A stretch of 64,000 nucleotides of DNA, taken from assembly GCF_017942085.1 (NCBI RefSeq), contig NZ_JAGKSP010000004.1, positions 248,001-312,000 on the forward strand. Reading direction: 5' to 3'. The notes under the pieces are model-generated. The model worked only from the letters and a program-made list of their open reading frames with translations, ran no database searches and was not told where the DNA came from. Positions 17,401 through 26,394 of this stretch are shown piece after piece (position 1 is the first letter of the stretch; the number at the start of each line of letters is the position of its first letter). The DNA is from Paenibacillus lignilyticus (GTDB lineage: Bacteria > Bacillota > Bacilli > Paenibacillales > Paenibacillaceae). The position numbers and the translations under genes are program-made.

Positions 17401-18414
17401 ATGAAGCATCGCATTGTGGTAGCAGGTTGCGGCGGCATGTCCAATACATGGATCGATTACGCGATGGAACGGGAAAATGCTGAGATTGTCGGGTTAGTCG
17501 ACATCTATGAAGAGAGTGCCAAAGCGCAGGCAGCGAAACGAGGCTTGCAAGTACCGACCTTTACAGATCTTGCATCAGCGCTGGCTGAGACGGATGCGAA
17601 TCTGGTATTTGACGTGACCATTCCGGCCAGCCATAAGCAGATCGTGACAACCGCAATGCGCGCAGGTTGTAACGTATTAGGCGAGAAGCCGATGGCAGAG
17701 TCGTACGCAGACGCGGAAGAGATCGTTGCCGTGAGCGTGGAAACAGGCAAAAGCTATGCCGTTATGCAAAATCGCCGCTATAACAAACAAATTCGATCTT
17801 TCCTGGATGTCATCAAGTCGGGTGCGATTGGAACGGTTGGCTCGATTCATGCGGATTTCTTCCTCGGGCCGCATTTCGGCGGCTTCCGCGATTTGATGGA
17901 TAACCCGCTGATCGTGGATATGGCCATTCACACCTTTGACCAAGCCCGCTTCCTAAGCGGTGCTGATCCGGTATCGGTCTATTGCCATGAATATAACCCT
18001 CCGGGCTCCTGGTACAAAGGAAATGCATCTGCGGTTTGTATATTTGAAATGAGCGATGGTTCCGTGTTTACGTATAACGGTTCCTGGTGCGCAGATGGTC
18101 TGAACACTTCCTGGGAAGCAAACTGGCGGGTTACCGGCAGCGAGGGTGGCGCACGCTGGGACGGAGCAACGATGCCGTACGGCGAAAGCGTAGACCGTTC
18201 GAAAGCGGAGGGCTTTATCCGTGAAATGAAGCGGGTGGAAGGCAGTCAAGAATGGAACGGGCGTGAAGGTCACTTCGGCTGTATGGATGAAATGTTCGCA
18301 GCGCTGGAGGAGAATCGTCCGGCCGAAACGAACTGTCATGATAATATTAAGAGCGTTGCGATGGTGTTTGGCGCCGTAGAAAGCGCGCGTTTGGGACAGA
18401 AGATTAAACTATAA
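17401..18414 (+). CDS. Gfo/Idh/MocA family oxidoreductase
   Basis: A 337-residue NAD(P)-dependent dehydrogenase. The N-terminal dinucleotide-binding VVAGCGGMSNTW, the EKPMAES motif near residue 98, and the MAIHTFDQARFL segment of the catalytic domain are all visible. AGAAGGAG precedes ATG 17401. With the TIM-barrel isomerase upstream it probably oxidises a sugar or inositol derivative; the substrate is unknown. Confidence 0.9.
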   Translation: MKHRIVVAGCGGMSNTWIDYAMERENAEIVGLVDIYEESAKAQAAKRGLQVPTFTDLASALAETDANLVFDVTIPASHKQIVTTAMRAGCNVLGEKPMAESYADAEEIVAVSVETGKSYAVMQNRRYNKQIRSFLDVIKSGAIGTVGSIHADFFLGPHFGGFRDLMDNPLIVDMAIHTFDQARFLSGADPVSVYCHEYNPPGSWYKGNASAVCIFEMSDGSVFTYNGSWCADGLNTSWEANWRVTGSEGGARWDGATMPYGESVDRSKAEGFIREMKRVEGSQEWNGREGHFGCMDEMFAALEENRPAETNCHDNIKSVAMVFGAVESARLGQKIKL

Positions 18415-18442
18415 GCTGTAGTGGATTGGAAGCTGTAAGGAA

Positions 18443-18475
18443 GAGAGGGTCGGCCAAAGTGGCGGCTCTCTTTTT
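18443..18475 (+). terminator. Terminator after the isomerase-dehydrogenase pair
   Basis: GAGAG...GGCC pairs with GGC...CTCTC, followed by TTTTT. Confidence 0.75.
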
Positions 18476-18542
18476 GTTATGCGGTTAGAGAGTTTCCATT
18501 CGATACATAATAACGGAAATCCCATCCAGCGGAGGCATGTGT

Positions 18543-19967
18543 ATGACTTCATCACAAGAGCATAATCTACCTACGCTTGCACATACCCTTCATGAGTTTC
18601 AGGACTGTAGTGATCTCATTCACCGATCGATTCCTAGTTTAGGTGTCGATATACTCTTTATAGGCAACCTGATTTCAGGGGACAAACTTTACAGAGATTT
18701 GCTGAACCTGATCGAGAATACGGATCCAGAGCAGCTGCTGCAGCTCGTAACGCAGTCGCAGTTTGTTCCTGTGACGGATAGCAAGAAGCTCGTTATCAAT
18801 ATATTGTCCGGACATGCAGCCTTTTTTTATGAAAATATGGCATATGCAGTTGATGTTTCCGGCAACGAGGGACGCTCCGTTTCGCAGTCGGAACAGGAAA
18901 CAACCATTACCGGCCCCCATGATGCGTTCACAGAGGATGCCGGTGTCGGTCTCGGCTTGCTGAGAAAGCGAATTAAGAGCTCCCACCTTAAAGTAATCCG
19001 ACTCTCTGTAGGGGAAGTTACGAAGTCGGATGTCTATGTACTCTACATCAAAGACATTGCCAATATGGAGTATGTGAACGAACTGAAGAAACGAATACAG
19101 GACATTGAAATAGATGCGGTGCTCGATTCGAACATGCTGATTCAGCTTATCGATGACAGTCCTTATGCGCTTTTTCCGCAAATATTGACCTCGGAGCGGC
19201 CTGATGCCATCGCTTCTAAGCTTGTAGCCGGAAGAGTGGTCGGCTTCATGGACGGGAGTCCGACTGCGTTTAGCATCCCGGCTTCATTCGCGGAATTCTT
19301 CTCCTCTTCCGACGATTATTACATGCGCTGGATGCTCGGCTCGGCGACGCGAATTTTAAGGTTTATTGCCCTCTTCATCACGATGATCTTCACAGCGCTC
19401 TATGTGTCGGTCACAACCTATCATTACGAAATGATACCGCAAAACCTCATTTTGACTCTGGCGGAATCCCGCAGCAGGGTGCCTTTCCCTCCCGTGTACG
19501 AGGCGTTGCTGATGGAGCTTACAATCGAGCTGCTCCGAGAAGCCGGCGCCAGATTGCCGACAAAAATCGGGCAAACCATCGGTATCGTCGGCGGTATCGT
19601 TATCGGTCAAGCCGGTGTGCAAGCAGGTTTAACCAGTAATATTCTCATTATTGCAGTTGCTTCCTCGACCATTGCTTCATTCGTTATCCCGAACTATACC
19701 ATGAGCGCTTCGATACGTCTCATCCGATTCGGTCTGATCTTGTTGGCCGGATTCTGGGGGAATCTCGGACTGGCATTGGGCCTGGCTGCTGTCATGATTC
19801 ACCTGAGCGGTATGACCAGCTTCGGTTCTTCTTACTTGACTCCGATCGCACCTTCTCAGCCCAGCGAGTGGCGTGATGTGCTCTTCCGGGCTCCATTCAA
19901 CAAACTGTACTACCGTCCTTCTCAGACGCGCACGAAGAATAAGATCAGAAACAAGATGAAGAGGTGA
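18543..19967 (+). CDS. Spore germinant receptor A subunit (GerA/GerKA family)
   Basis: A 474-residue A subunit of a Ger-type germinant receptor of the inner spore membrane. It has a soluble N-terminal region (about 1-240), then a hydrophobic half with several spans (LRFIALFITMIFTALYV, GQTIGIVGGIVIGQA) and the family LPTKIGQTIGIVGG motif. ATG 18543 is preferred over ATG 18537 because GGAGG at 18531-18535 is 7 nt away. CATAATA at 18506 resembles a forespore sigma-G -10, but I could not match a -35. The next gene starts 7 bp after the stop. Confidence 0.94.
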   Translation: MTSSQEHNLPTLAHTLHEFQDCSDLIHRSIPSLGVDILFIGNLISGDKLYRDLLNLIENTDPEQLLQLVTQSQFVPVTDSKKLVINILSGHAAFFYENMAYAVDVSGNEGRSVSQSEQETTITGPHDAFTEDAGVGLGLLRKRIKSSHLKVIRLSVGEVTKSDVYVLYIKDIANMEYVNELKKRIQDIEIDAVLDSNMLIQLIDDSPYALFPQILTSERPDAIASKLVAGRVVGFMDGSPTAFSIPASFAEFFSSSDDYYMRWMLGSATRILRFIALFITMIFTALYVSVTTYHYEMIPQNLILTLAESRSRVPFPPVYEALLMELTIELLREAGARLPTKIGQTIGIVGGIVIGQAGVQAGLTSNILIIAVASSTIASFVIPNYTMSASIRLIRFGLILLAGFWGNLGLALGLAAVMIHLSGMTSFGSSYLTPIAPSQPSEWRDVLFRAPFNKLYYRPSQTRTKNKIRNKMKR

Positions 19968-19974
19968 GCTGCCT

Positions 19975-21060
19975 ATGAATGGGTCAGAGAAGCTGTCTGC
20001 ATTTCATATGACCATACTTGTCTACATGATGCAGTTTGGAGTCGTTATCTTCATGCTTCCGCAGATGCTGAGCAAAACCTTCGGTACGAATGGGTGGATT
20101 GTACTGCCCGGCTATGGGCTGATTGTCATCATCAATTTGCTGCTGATCGGGGCTGTTTATAAGCTCGGCAAGGGTAAATCGATCTTCGATATTTTGGAAC
20201 ATGTGATTCCCAGAATGCTGTTGATGCCGCTTTATTTGTTTCTTGTCGGCGTGTGGGCTATGCTGGGTTGTTTGGTTGGCAAGGAATACGTGCTTATTTT
20301 TCAAATGCTGGCCTTTCCTACGACTAATCCGATGTTGTTCAAGCTTGTCATGGATGTGCTGATATTCTGGTTAATGATCAAGGGGCTGTACAATATTTCA
20401 AAAGCCGCCACGATGTTCTTCTGGTTCTCAGTGTGGATGCTGCTGCTGGTGTTTTTCTTCTATGGCGAATTCAGCTTTGCGAGGTTAACGCCGTTCTTTC
20501 TTAAAGGTGGAACAGGCTCTTTGGCGGACTTTGTCGGCATATATTCGGCTTATCTCGGCTATGAGCTAGTGATGCTTACCTTTCCTTCGACCGATGCCAA
20601 GACTAAATTTCTCCGCTCAAGCATCCTCGGCAGTCTGCTGACAACGATAATCTATACCTATATTTGCTTTGTCGCATTCGGCTTCTTAAGCCCGAAACAA
20701 TTGAACCGAATGCTGTATCCACTGCTGGACCTCATGGCGTATATAAAATTCCCATTCGTCGAGCGGCTGGAGAGTTTATTCTGCGGGTTCTTCCTATTCA
20801 CAACTGTGTTTACAGTCGTCATGTATTTATGGTCGGCAAAGGAGACGGGCCGCAGAATATTTCCGAAAATGAAAGAAAATGTGCTTGCCGGCATCATTGT
20901 GCTGCTGTGCTATATTGTCGCCTATGTCCCTGACACGATAAGCGATGTGCAGACATGGTTCAAGGTGTTCAGTGCCGTGGAGTGCATCATTGCGTTTACC
21001 TTGCCGCTGCTGCTCATTATAGTGTTGGCACTCACGCGGGAGAAAGTGGCGTCCGCATGA
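19975..21060 (+). CDS. Spore germinant receptor B subunit (GerB/GerKB, permease-like)
   Basis: A 361-residue polytopic protein of the endospore-germination permease family (APC-like). About ten hydrophobic segments fill its length, starting SAFHMTILVYMMQFGVVIF. GerB subunits form the ligand-binding part and channel of the receptor. It is preceded by AGAGGTGAG, and its stop overlaps the start of the C subunit (ATGA). Confidence 0.94.
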   Translation: MNGSEKLSAFHMTILVYMMQFGVVIFMLPQMLSKTFGTNGWIVLPGYGLIVIINLLLIGAVYKLGKGKSIFDILEHVIPRMLLMPLYLFLVGVWAMLGCLVGKEYVLIFQMLAFPTTNPMLFKLVMDVLIFWLMIKGLYNISKAATMFFWFSVWMLLLVFFFYGEFSFARLTPFFLKGGTGSLADFVGIYSAYLGYELVMLTFPSTDAKTKFLRSSILGSLLTTIIYTYICFVAFGFLSPKQLNRMLYPLLDLMAYIKFPFVERLESLFCGFFLFTTVFTVVMYLWSAKETGRRIFPKMKENVLAGIIVLLCYIVAYVPDTISDVQTWFKVFSAVECIIAFTLPLLLIIVLALTREKVASA

Positions 21061-22172
21061 AGCTGAACATGAGAAAAATAATGCTGCTGCTGGTTACACT
21101 GACTGTTGCAATGACCTTAACGGGCTGCGGCGATCAGCGGATTCTCGAGAAGCTCGGTTTCTCCCAAACGAGCAGCTATGATTTGGTGGATGACAATAGG
21201 CTTGAGATTGCCGTTTCCATGCCGAAGGCGGATCCGCAAGCACGCACGCAGCGCGAGGTGCTGAGCGCGGTCGCAGCGAGTGGGAAAGAGGCCAGAACCA
21301 AGCTCGCGAAACAGACCAATCTGCTGCTGGTCAGTGGTCAACTCCGCAATGCGTTATTCAGCATGTCAATTGCGAGAAGCGGAATGATCAAGCATTTGGA
21401 CACCTTACTGCGTGATCCTTCTATTTCTCCGCGGCTCAAACTATCCGTCGTGAACGGGAATGCCAAACAAATGCTGCAGAAGGACTACAAGCAGCATCCC
21501 ATTACCGGTAAATACATCGATGGGATTCTGGATAAGGAAGCAATGGGCAGGACGATCCCCTTAACGTCGCTCTACTCGTTCACACGAGATCTGTATGATG
21601 ATGGAATTGATCCTGTTATGCCTGTTCTCAGAGATTCCGGTGAGCATATTAATATCGATGGTGTGGGCTTGTTTCGGGATGACCGCTACATCACGATGAT
21701 TCCTGCCAAAGAAGGGATCATTTTTGCTTTTCTTAGAGGTTCCTTCAAGCAGGGCGAGGTCGCAGTCCAATTGAATGGCCATCAGAGTATGGGAGATATT
21801 ATCTTGTTCAGCTCTCTCATAAGCCGCTGGCGGGTGAAGGTCGGCCGCGATTCATCCGGAGTGCCTTCGGTTCACATTCACATCAAGATCAAGGGATCGG
21901 TTCTTGAATACACCGGCAAGCTCTCCCTCACTGAGCCCGGGGACCAGAAACGAATCGAGCAGCAGGTTGCGAAGAAACTGACTGAGCGGGGCCAGAAGCT
22001 GATTGCCTTTATGCAGAAAAACCGTGTCGACAGCATTGGAATGGGCATTCCGGTTCGTAATCATATGAGCTATGCCGCTTGGGAGAAATTGAACTGGCCT
22101 GAGGTTTATCCCTCAATAAAGGCAACATGCAGCTTCACGGTGGTGATTAATAATACCGGGAAGTCGGCGTAA
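21057..22172 (+). CDS. Spore germinant receptor C subunit (GerC/GerKC lipoprotein)
   Basis: A 371-residue lipoprotein with a signal peptide ending in LTGC (Cys24), followed by GDQRILEKLGF, the usual GerC start. The C-terminal half (IKIKGSVLEYTGKLSL... to the end) is the GerC domain. It completes the A-B-C receptor operon. The start is ATG 21057, overlapping the upstream TGA by 4 bp; a longer frame into the B gene is spurious. Confidence 0.94.
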   Translation: MKLNMRKIMLLLVTLTVAMTLTGCGDQRILEKLGFSQTSSYDLVDDNRLEIAVSMPKADPQARTQREVLSAVAASGKEARTKLAKQTNLLLVSGQLRNALFSMSIARSGMIKHLDTLLRDPSISPRLKLSVVNGNAKQMLQKDYKQHPITGKYIDGILDKEAMGRTIPLTSLYSFTRDLYDDGIDPVMPVLRDSGEHINIDGVGLFRDDRYITMIPAKEGIIFAFLRGSFKQGEVAVQLNGHQSMGDIILFSSLISRWRVKVGRDSSGVPSVHIHIKIKGSVLEYTGKLSLTEPGDQKRIEQQVAKKLTERGQKLIAFMQKNRVDSIGMGIPVRNHMSYAAWEKLNWPEVYPSIKATCSFTVVINNTGKSA

Positions 22173-22269
22173 GGAGAAGAAACAGAATCAAGCAAACAAA
22201 TAGAAAAATGCAGCAATGTTCCGGCGGCCGACGATTTTCTATACTGAGAATAGGAGGGGAGTGCCTGCT

Positions 22270-22332
22270 ATGGAGATAAGAAAGCAGGCTGGTCGGCATG
22301 CAGGAAAGGAGGGAAGCGGCGACCGCAAGTGA
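22270..22332 (+). CDS. Possible 20-residue upstream peptide
   Basis: ATG 22270 follows AGGAGGGGA with a 9-nt spacer and opens a 20-codon frame, MEIRKQAGRHAGKEGSGDRK. Its TGA overlaps a GTG (22329) in frame with the glycosidase. The peptide is short and very basic. It may be a leader that couples translation to the next gene, or chance. TATACT at 22240 could be the -10 of this unit. Confidence 0.3.
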   Translation: MEIRKQAGRHAGKEGSGDRK

Positions 22333-22382
22333 GCGGCTGGAAACCGAAGCATTACCATATGATCCGAGAGGAAGTGTATGAT

Positions 22383-24908
22383 ATGTTAACCGGTTTGCGC
22401 GTAGGTTTGAGAAAGCGGCGGTTCAGCTCGTTACTGCTGGCCTTTGCCATCATGATGGGGGCACTTGTCATTCCGCAGCAAGCATCCGCAGCAGATTACA
22501 CCGTGCAGAAATGGCAGACTGTCGAGATTTCATTAACCAGCTCCAAGACGTACACAAACCCGTTTCAAGATGTGGATGTGACCGCGACTTTCAGCGGGCC
22601 AGGCGGAGTTACGATTACCCGTCCGGCTTTCTGGAACGGCGGAGCCGTTTGGAAGGTTCGATTTGCCCCGACGGTGACCGGTGCTTGGACGATGACGACA
22701 GCCGCAAACGATACGACGGATACCGGATTGCACAATGTCACGAAAACGATTCAAGCCGATGCCTATACCGGAAGCCAGGCGATCTATCAGAAGGGTTTCC
22801 TGAAGGTAAGCAGCAATGGCCGTTATCTCACGTACAATGACGGCACACCGTTCTTTTACTTAGGCGATACGCATTGGATTTTGCCGCATGAACGGTTCTC
22901 GACCTCGAATAAGGCAGGAGTGGCCTCACAATTCAAATATGTGGTGGATAAACGCGTAGGCCAAGGCTTCACGGTCTATCAATCCGAGCCGATCTGGCAG
23001 CCGCATGGCGGGGGCACGCATACCGGAGCGGATGAAGAAGCGGTAGCGAACCTTAGTGACGGCTTCTCGAGCACTGACTTGCCCGGCTTTGATAACTTGG
23101 ATCGGAAATTCAAGTATATTGCCGATCAAGGGCTTGTCCATGCCAATGCGCAAGTAACTTGGGCACTTGATCCGGCTAGTTATAGCGGCGTGTATACGGA
23201 TGCCTATATGGCGCGAGTTGCGAAATATTGGGTTGCTAGATACGGCTCCTATCCGGTGATCTGGACGATCGCGCAGGAGATCGACCGCAACATGTACAAC
23301 AACTACAACACCACGACGATGAGCAAATGGTATGCCGTCGGTCAGAGCATTTCCGACAATGATGCGTATAACCAGCCGCTCATGCCGCATATGGAGAATA
23401 CCGGCACATCGGTCGCATCGAATTCCACTTGGGCGAGCAAGGCTTATCATGATGGCTGGGCGGTTCAGTGGCAAGGGGATATGACCGGCATGAGTACGGC
23501 GAAGGACTTCTGGAACTTTGCGACGGCCAAACCTTCGGTCATGTATGAAAGCGCATACGATGGCTTCTGGACGGATTCTCGCGGTGCTTTGGGTGCCGCG
23601 TATAAGTCATTCCAGTACGGGATATACGGGTACGGGTATGGAGCTTCGGGCACGTGGAACGATGTGTATTCCGTGTCGGGCGCAGCAGAAGATTTCGGCA
23701 CCGGCTACGAGCTTCCGGCGCGATATACCTGGTGGTATGATGGGGCGAACTATGTCACGGGCGACCAATTGACTTATTTCAAAAACTACTATACGTCGCT
23801 GGAGTGGTGGAAGCTCGTTCCTCGATTCGATGATGCGAGCTGGGGCGCATTCAGCGATACTTCGAGGTCGCTGCTTTCCTCCGACGGAAATTCGGTGTAT
23901 TCGGTATTCTTCTTTAACGGTACAACCAGCACCGGTACATTAAAGCAGATGGATAATGCGTTCTTGTACAATGCCCGTTGGTTCAATCCGAGAACCGGCG
24001 GCTACACCGCGATTAGCAGCAGTGCGCAAGCTTCATCCGGACAGTGGAACATACCGGCCAAGCCGGATTCGAACGACTGGGTGCTGCTTGTTCAGAAGAC
24101 TTCGACGCCAGCGCCTAACTTAACGAATATGGCCCTCGGCAAAACTTACTCCAGCTCCTCCTCGTGGGATGCGAATCAGCAAGCGCCTAAAGCATTCGAT
24201 GGCACAACGGCGACGAACTGGCAGGCCTGCAATACCTGCTGGAACGGTCAGTGGCTGGAAGTGAATTTCGGTGCCAACACCACATTCAACAAAGTGGTGC
24301 TCACCGAGTATGACAGCCGGACAACCGGGTACCGGATCGAATATTGGAACGGCTCCGCGTGGCAGACGGCCTATACCGGTACGAGTATCGGCGCAAGCTT
24401 CGTGCCGAAGACGATTACGTTTAGTGCAGTAACCGGCAGCAAAGCGAGAATTTATTTCACTTCAGGTACGGCGAATGCTCCGATTATTTATGAATTTGAA
24501 ATTTATTACGATGTCCCGAACCTGGCACTTGGCAAGACATATTCCAGCTCCTCCTCTTGGGATGCCAACCAACAGGCGCCTAAAGCCTTCGACGGCACGA
24601 CCGCGACCAACTGGCAAGCATGCAGCGGCTGCTGGAGCGGTCAGTGGCTGGAGGTCAACTTCGGCGCGAACACCACCTTCAACAAGGTAGTGCTCACCGA
24701 GTATGACAGCCGAACGACGGGATACCGCATCGAGTATTGGAACGGCTCCTCGTGGGTGACGGCTTACACGGGAACATCCATCGGAGCAAGCGGTGTGCCG
24801 AAGGTCATTACGTTCAGTGCGGTAACGGGCAGTAAAGCCCGCATCTATTACACGTCGGGAACCAGCTATGCGCCTATTATTTATGAGTTTGAGGTTTATA
24901 ATCAGTAA
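22383..24908 (+). CDS. Secreted glycoside hydrolase, DUF5060-DUF4038 with two F5/8 type C domains
   Basis: About 841 residues. The signal peptide (basic RKRR, hydrophobic core, ASA-A cleavage) is best placed with ATG 22383, behind AGAGGAAG; GTG 22329 would add 18 residues. A DUF5060-like beta domain (to about 105) is followed by an apiosidase-like (beta/alpha)8 DUF4038 domain (LTYNDGTPFFYLGDTHWI, then WTIAQEIDRN with a candidate acid). Two discoidin/F5-8C carbohydrate-binding domains then make up the last 260 residues. These two copies are about 90% identical. It probably cleaves plant or bacterial glycans outside the cell. Its substrate is inferred, not seen. Confidence 0.88.
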   Translation: MLTGLRVGLRKRRFSSLLLAFAIMMGALVIPQQASAADYTVQKWQTVEISLTSSKTYTNPFQDVDVTATFSGPGGVTITRPAFWNGGAVWKVRFAPTVTGAWTMTTAANDTTDTGLHNVTKTIQADAYTGSQAIYQKGFLKVSSNGRYLTYNDGTPFFYLGDTHWILPHERFSTSNKAGVASQFKYVVDKRVGQGFTVYQSEPIWQPHGGGTHTGADEEAVANLSDGFSSTDLPGFDNLDRKFKYIADQGLVHANAQVTWALDPASYSGVYTDAYMARVAKYWVARYGSYPVIWTIAQEIDRNMYNNYNTTTMSKWYAVGQSISDNDAYNQPLMPHMENTGTSVASNSTWASKAYHDGWAVQWQGDMTGMSTAKDFWNFATAKPSVMYESAYDGFWTDSRGALGAAYKSFQYGIYGYGYGASGTWNDVYSVSGAAEDFGTGYELPARYTWWYDGANYVTGDQLTYFKNYYTSLEWWKLVPRFDDASWGAFSDTSRSLLSSDGNSVYSVFFFNGTTSTGTLKQMDNAFLYNARWFNPRTGGYTAISSSAQASSGQWNIPAKPDSNDWVLLVQKTSTPAPNLTNMALGKTYSSSSSWDANQQAPKAFDGTTATNWQACNTCWNGQWLEVNFGANTTFNKVVLTEYDSRTTGYRIEYWNGSAWQTAYTGTSIGASFVPKTITFSAVTGSKARIYFTSGTANAPIIYEFEIYYDVPNLALGKTYSSSSSWDANQQAPKAFDGTTATNWQACSGCWSGQWLEVNFGANTTFNKVVLTEYDSRTTGYRIEYWNGSSWVTAYTGTSIGASGVPKVITFSAVTGSKARIYYTSGTSYAPIIYEFEVYNQ
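24137..24905 (+). repeat. Duplicated discoidin-domain coding sequence
   Basis: Two direct copies of about 385 bp (start near 24137 and 24524) encode near-identical F5/8 type C domains, both opening ALGKTYSSSSSWDANQQAPK. Differences cluster at a few positions (for example NTCWN versus SGCWS). This indicates a recent internal duplication. Confidence 0.85.
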
Positions 24909-24918
24909 AAGAAAGCAG

Positions 24919-24961
24919 GAAAGGCCGGGCACATCGCTAGCAGCGAGGTGTCCGGCCTTTC
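24919..24961. terminator. Bidirectional terminator between glycosidase and fabV
   Basis: GAAAGGCCGGGCACATCGCT pairs with AGCGAGGTGTCCGGCCTTTC around a 3-nt loop, between two converging genes. Confidence 0.8.
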
Positions 24962-24971
24962 TATTGTTGGA

Positions 24972-26162
24972 TTAAAGGATGTTAGGTGCATCCACGTTCG
25001 GATCGGTATCTGCTTCATAATCGACGCCTTCGGTTTCGAAACCGAAGAGCTGGAAGAACTCTTTGCGGTAGCCTTCGAGATCCGAAAGCTGCTCAATGTT
25101 TTCCGTCGTAATGGCATCCCAGATCTTCGCCACTTCTTCTTGAACATCTTCGCGAAGCTCCCAATCGTCAATGCGAATGCGTCCTTCCGCGTCTACCGGA
25201 ACCTCGCCGCCCGCATATAGGCGTTCGGTGAACAAACGGTAGGTTTGCTCGATGCAGCCTTCGTGCAGCCCTTTCTCCTTCATCACTTTATAGAGGGCGG
25301 AGATGTAGAGCGGTACAACAGGGATCGCGGAGCTGGACTGCGTTACAAGCGCTTTGCTGACGGTAACGAAGGCACGTCCGCCGATTGTGCTTAGCTGCTC
25401 ACTGAGCTTCTTCGCGGTAGCTTCCAAATGATCTTTGGCTTGGCCGATGCTGCCCTCACGGTAGATCGCTTGCGTAATCTGCGATCCGATATAGGAGTAG
25501 GAGATGGTAGTAGCTCCTTCGGCAAGTACGCCGCCTTGCTGCAAGGCGTCCACCCACATTTGCCAGTCGTCGCCGCCCATCACCGTTACCGTATCTTGAA
25601 TTTCCTGCTCCGTCGCAGGCTCGATCGAAATCGACGTCACTTCGCCGCTGTGGAAGTTGACGGTTTTGTTCGTGTAAGTGGTGCCGATTGGCTTCAACAC
25701 GGAGTTTGCCGTTTCGCCTGTCTTCGGATCCGTTCTGCGCGCGGAAGCGACGCTGTATACGACCAGATCGACTTGACCCAGTTCCTGCTTGATCAGGTCA
25801 ACCGCTTTCTGCTTGGTCTCATCCGTGAAAGCATCGCCTGTCACGCTGAACGACTTCAGGCCTGCCTGCTGCGCAGCCTGTTCGAATGCAGCGGAATTGT
25901 ACCAGCCTGCCGATGCCGTGCGGTTTGCTTTGCTTTCGCTTTGGCGGTAGACGCCGACGGTATTGGCGCCGGCACCGAATGCCGCTACGATACGAGCTGC
26001 GAGGCCATAACCCGCGGACGCTCCGATGACGAGTACATTGCGAGGCCCATTGATGGCCGCGCGTTCTTTGACATAATCAATCTGTTCCTGCACTTGAAGG
26101 GCACAGCCCGTTGGGTGAGCGGTCGTGCAGATAAACCCGCGTGTTCTTGGTTTGATAATCAT
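24972..26162 (-). CDS. fabV: Trans-2-enoyl-ACP/CoA reductase FabV
   Basis: About 396 residues, of the FabV class of NADH-dependent enoyl reductases for fatty-acid elongation. It starts MIIKPRTRGFICTTAHPTGC, has the Rossmann motif VLVIGASAGYGLAARI, and the FabV-specific Y-X8-K active site (YREGSIGQAK). The family substrate loop GGDDWQMW is also present. An in-frame ATG eight codons upstream (26186) is possible, but neither start has a clear ribosome site; family members begin at MIIKP. FabV enzymes are insensitive to triclosan (family knowledge). Confidence 0.93.
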   Translation of the reverse strand: MIIKPRTRGFICTTAHPTGCALQVQEQIDYVKERAAINGPRNVLVIGASAGYGLAARIVAAFGAGANTVGVYRQSESKANRTASAGWYNSAAFEQAAQQAGLKSFSVTGDAFTDETKQKAVDLIKQELGQVDLVVYSVASARRTDPKTGETANSVLKPIGTTYTNKTVNFHSGEVTSISIEPATEQEIQDTVTVMGGDDWQMWVDALQQGGVLAEGATTISYSYIGSQITQAIYREGSIGQAKDHLEATAKKLSEQLSTIGGRAFVTVSKALVTQSSSAIPVVPLYISALYKVMKEKGLHEGCIEQTYRLFTERLYAGGEVPVDAEGRIRIDDWELREDVQEEVAKIWDAITTENIEQLSDLEGYRKEFFQLFGFETEGVDYEADTDPNVDAPNIL

Positions 26163-26313
26163 GTGTGTCTGTTCAATTCCTCTCATACGTTGTCTCGCAT
26201 AATGAATAGGGGCAAGGCAATACTCAATGTTCTGATAGTACCTTTATTGAAGCAAATCCGCAACATTTGAAGCGATTTCCGCCGATTTCATGTAGAGTGG
26301 AAACATTTTCCTT

Positions 26314-26322
26314 TGCTATAAT
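26314..26322 (+). promoter_or_regulatory. Extended -10 element before the VOC gene
   Basis: TGCTATAAT is a full TGn extended -10. No good -35 was seen, which this type of promoter does not need. It lies about 75 bp before the VOC gene. Confidence 0.5.
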
Positions 26323-26394
26323 AGAACTAACGTTAAGTTGCCGGAGCAAGACGCGGAACAGGCTGGGACGAAGAGCGTAACCTAACGAACGTAT

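Noticed and set aside
18506..18512. A sigma-G promoter for the ger operon
   Set aside because: CATAATA fits the -10, but no GHATR-type -35 lies 17-18 bp upstream, so it is mentioned only with the gene.
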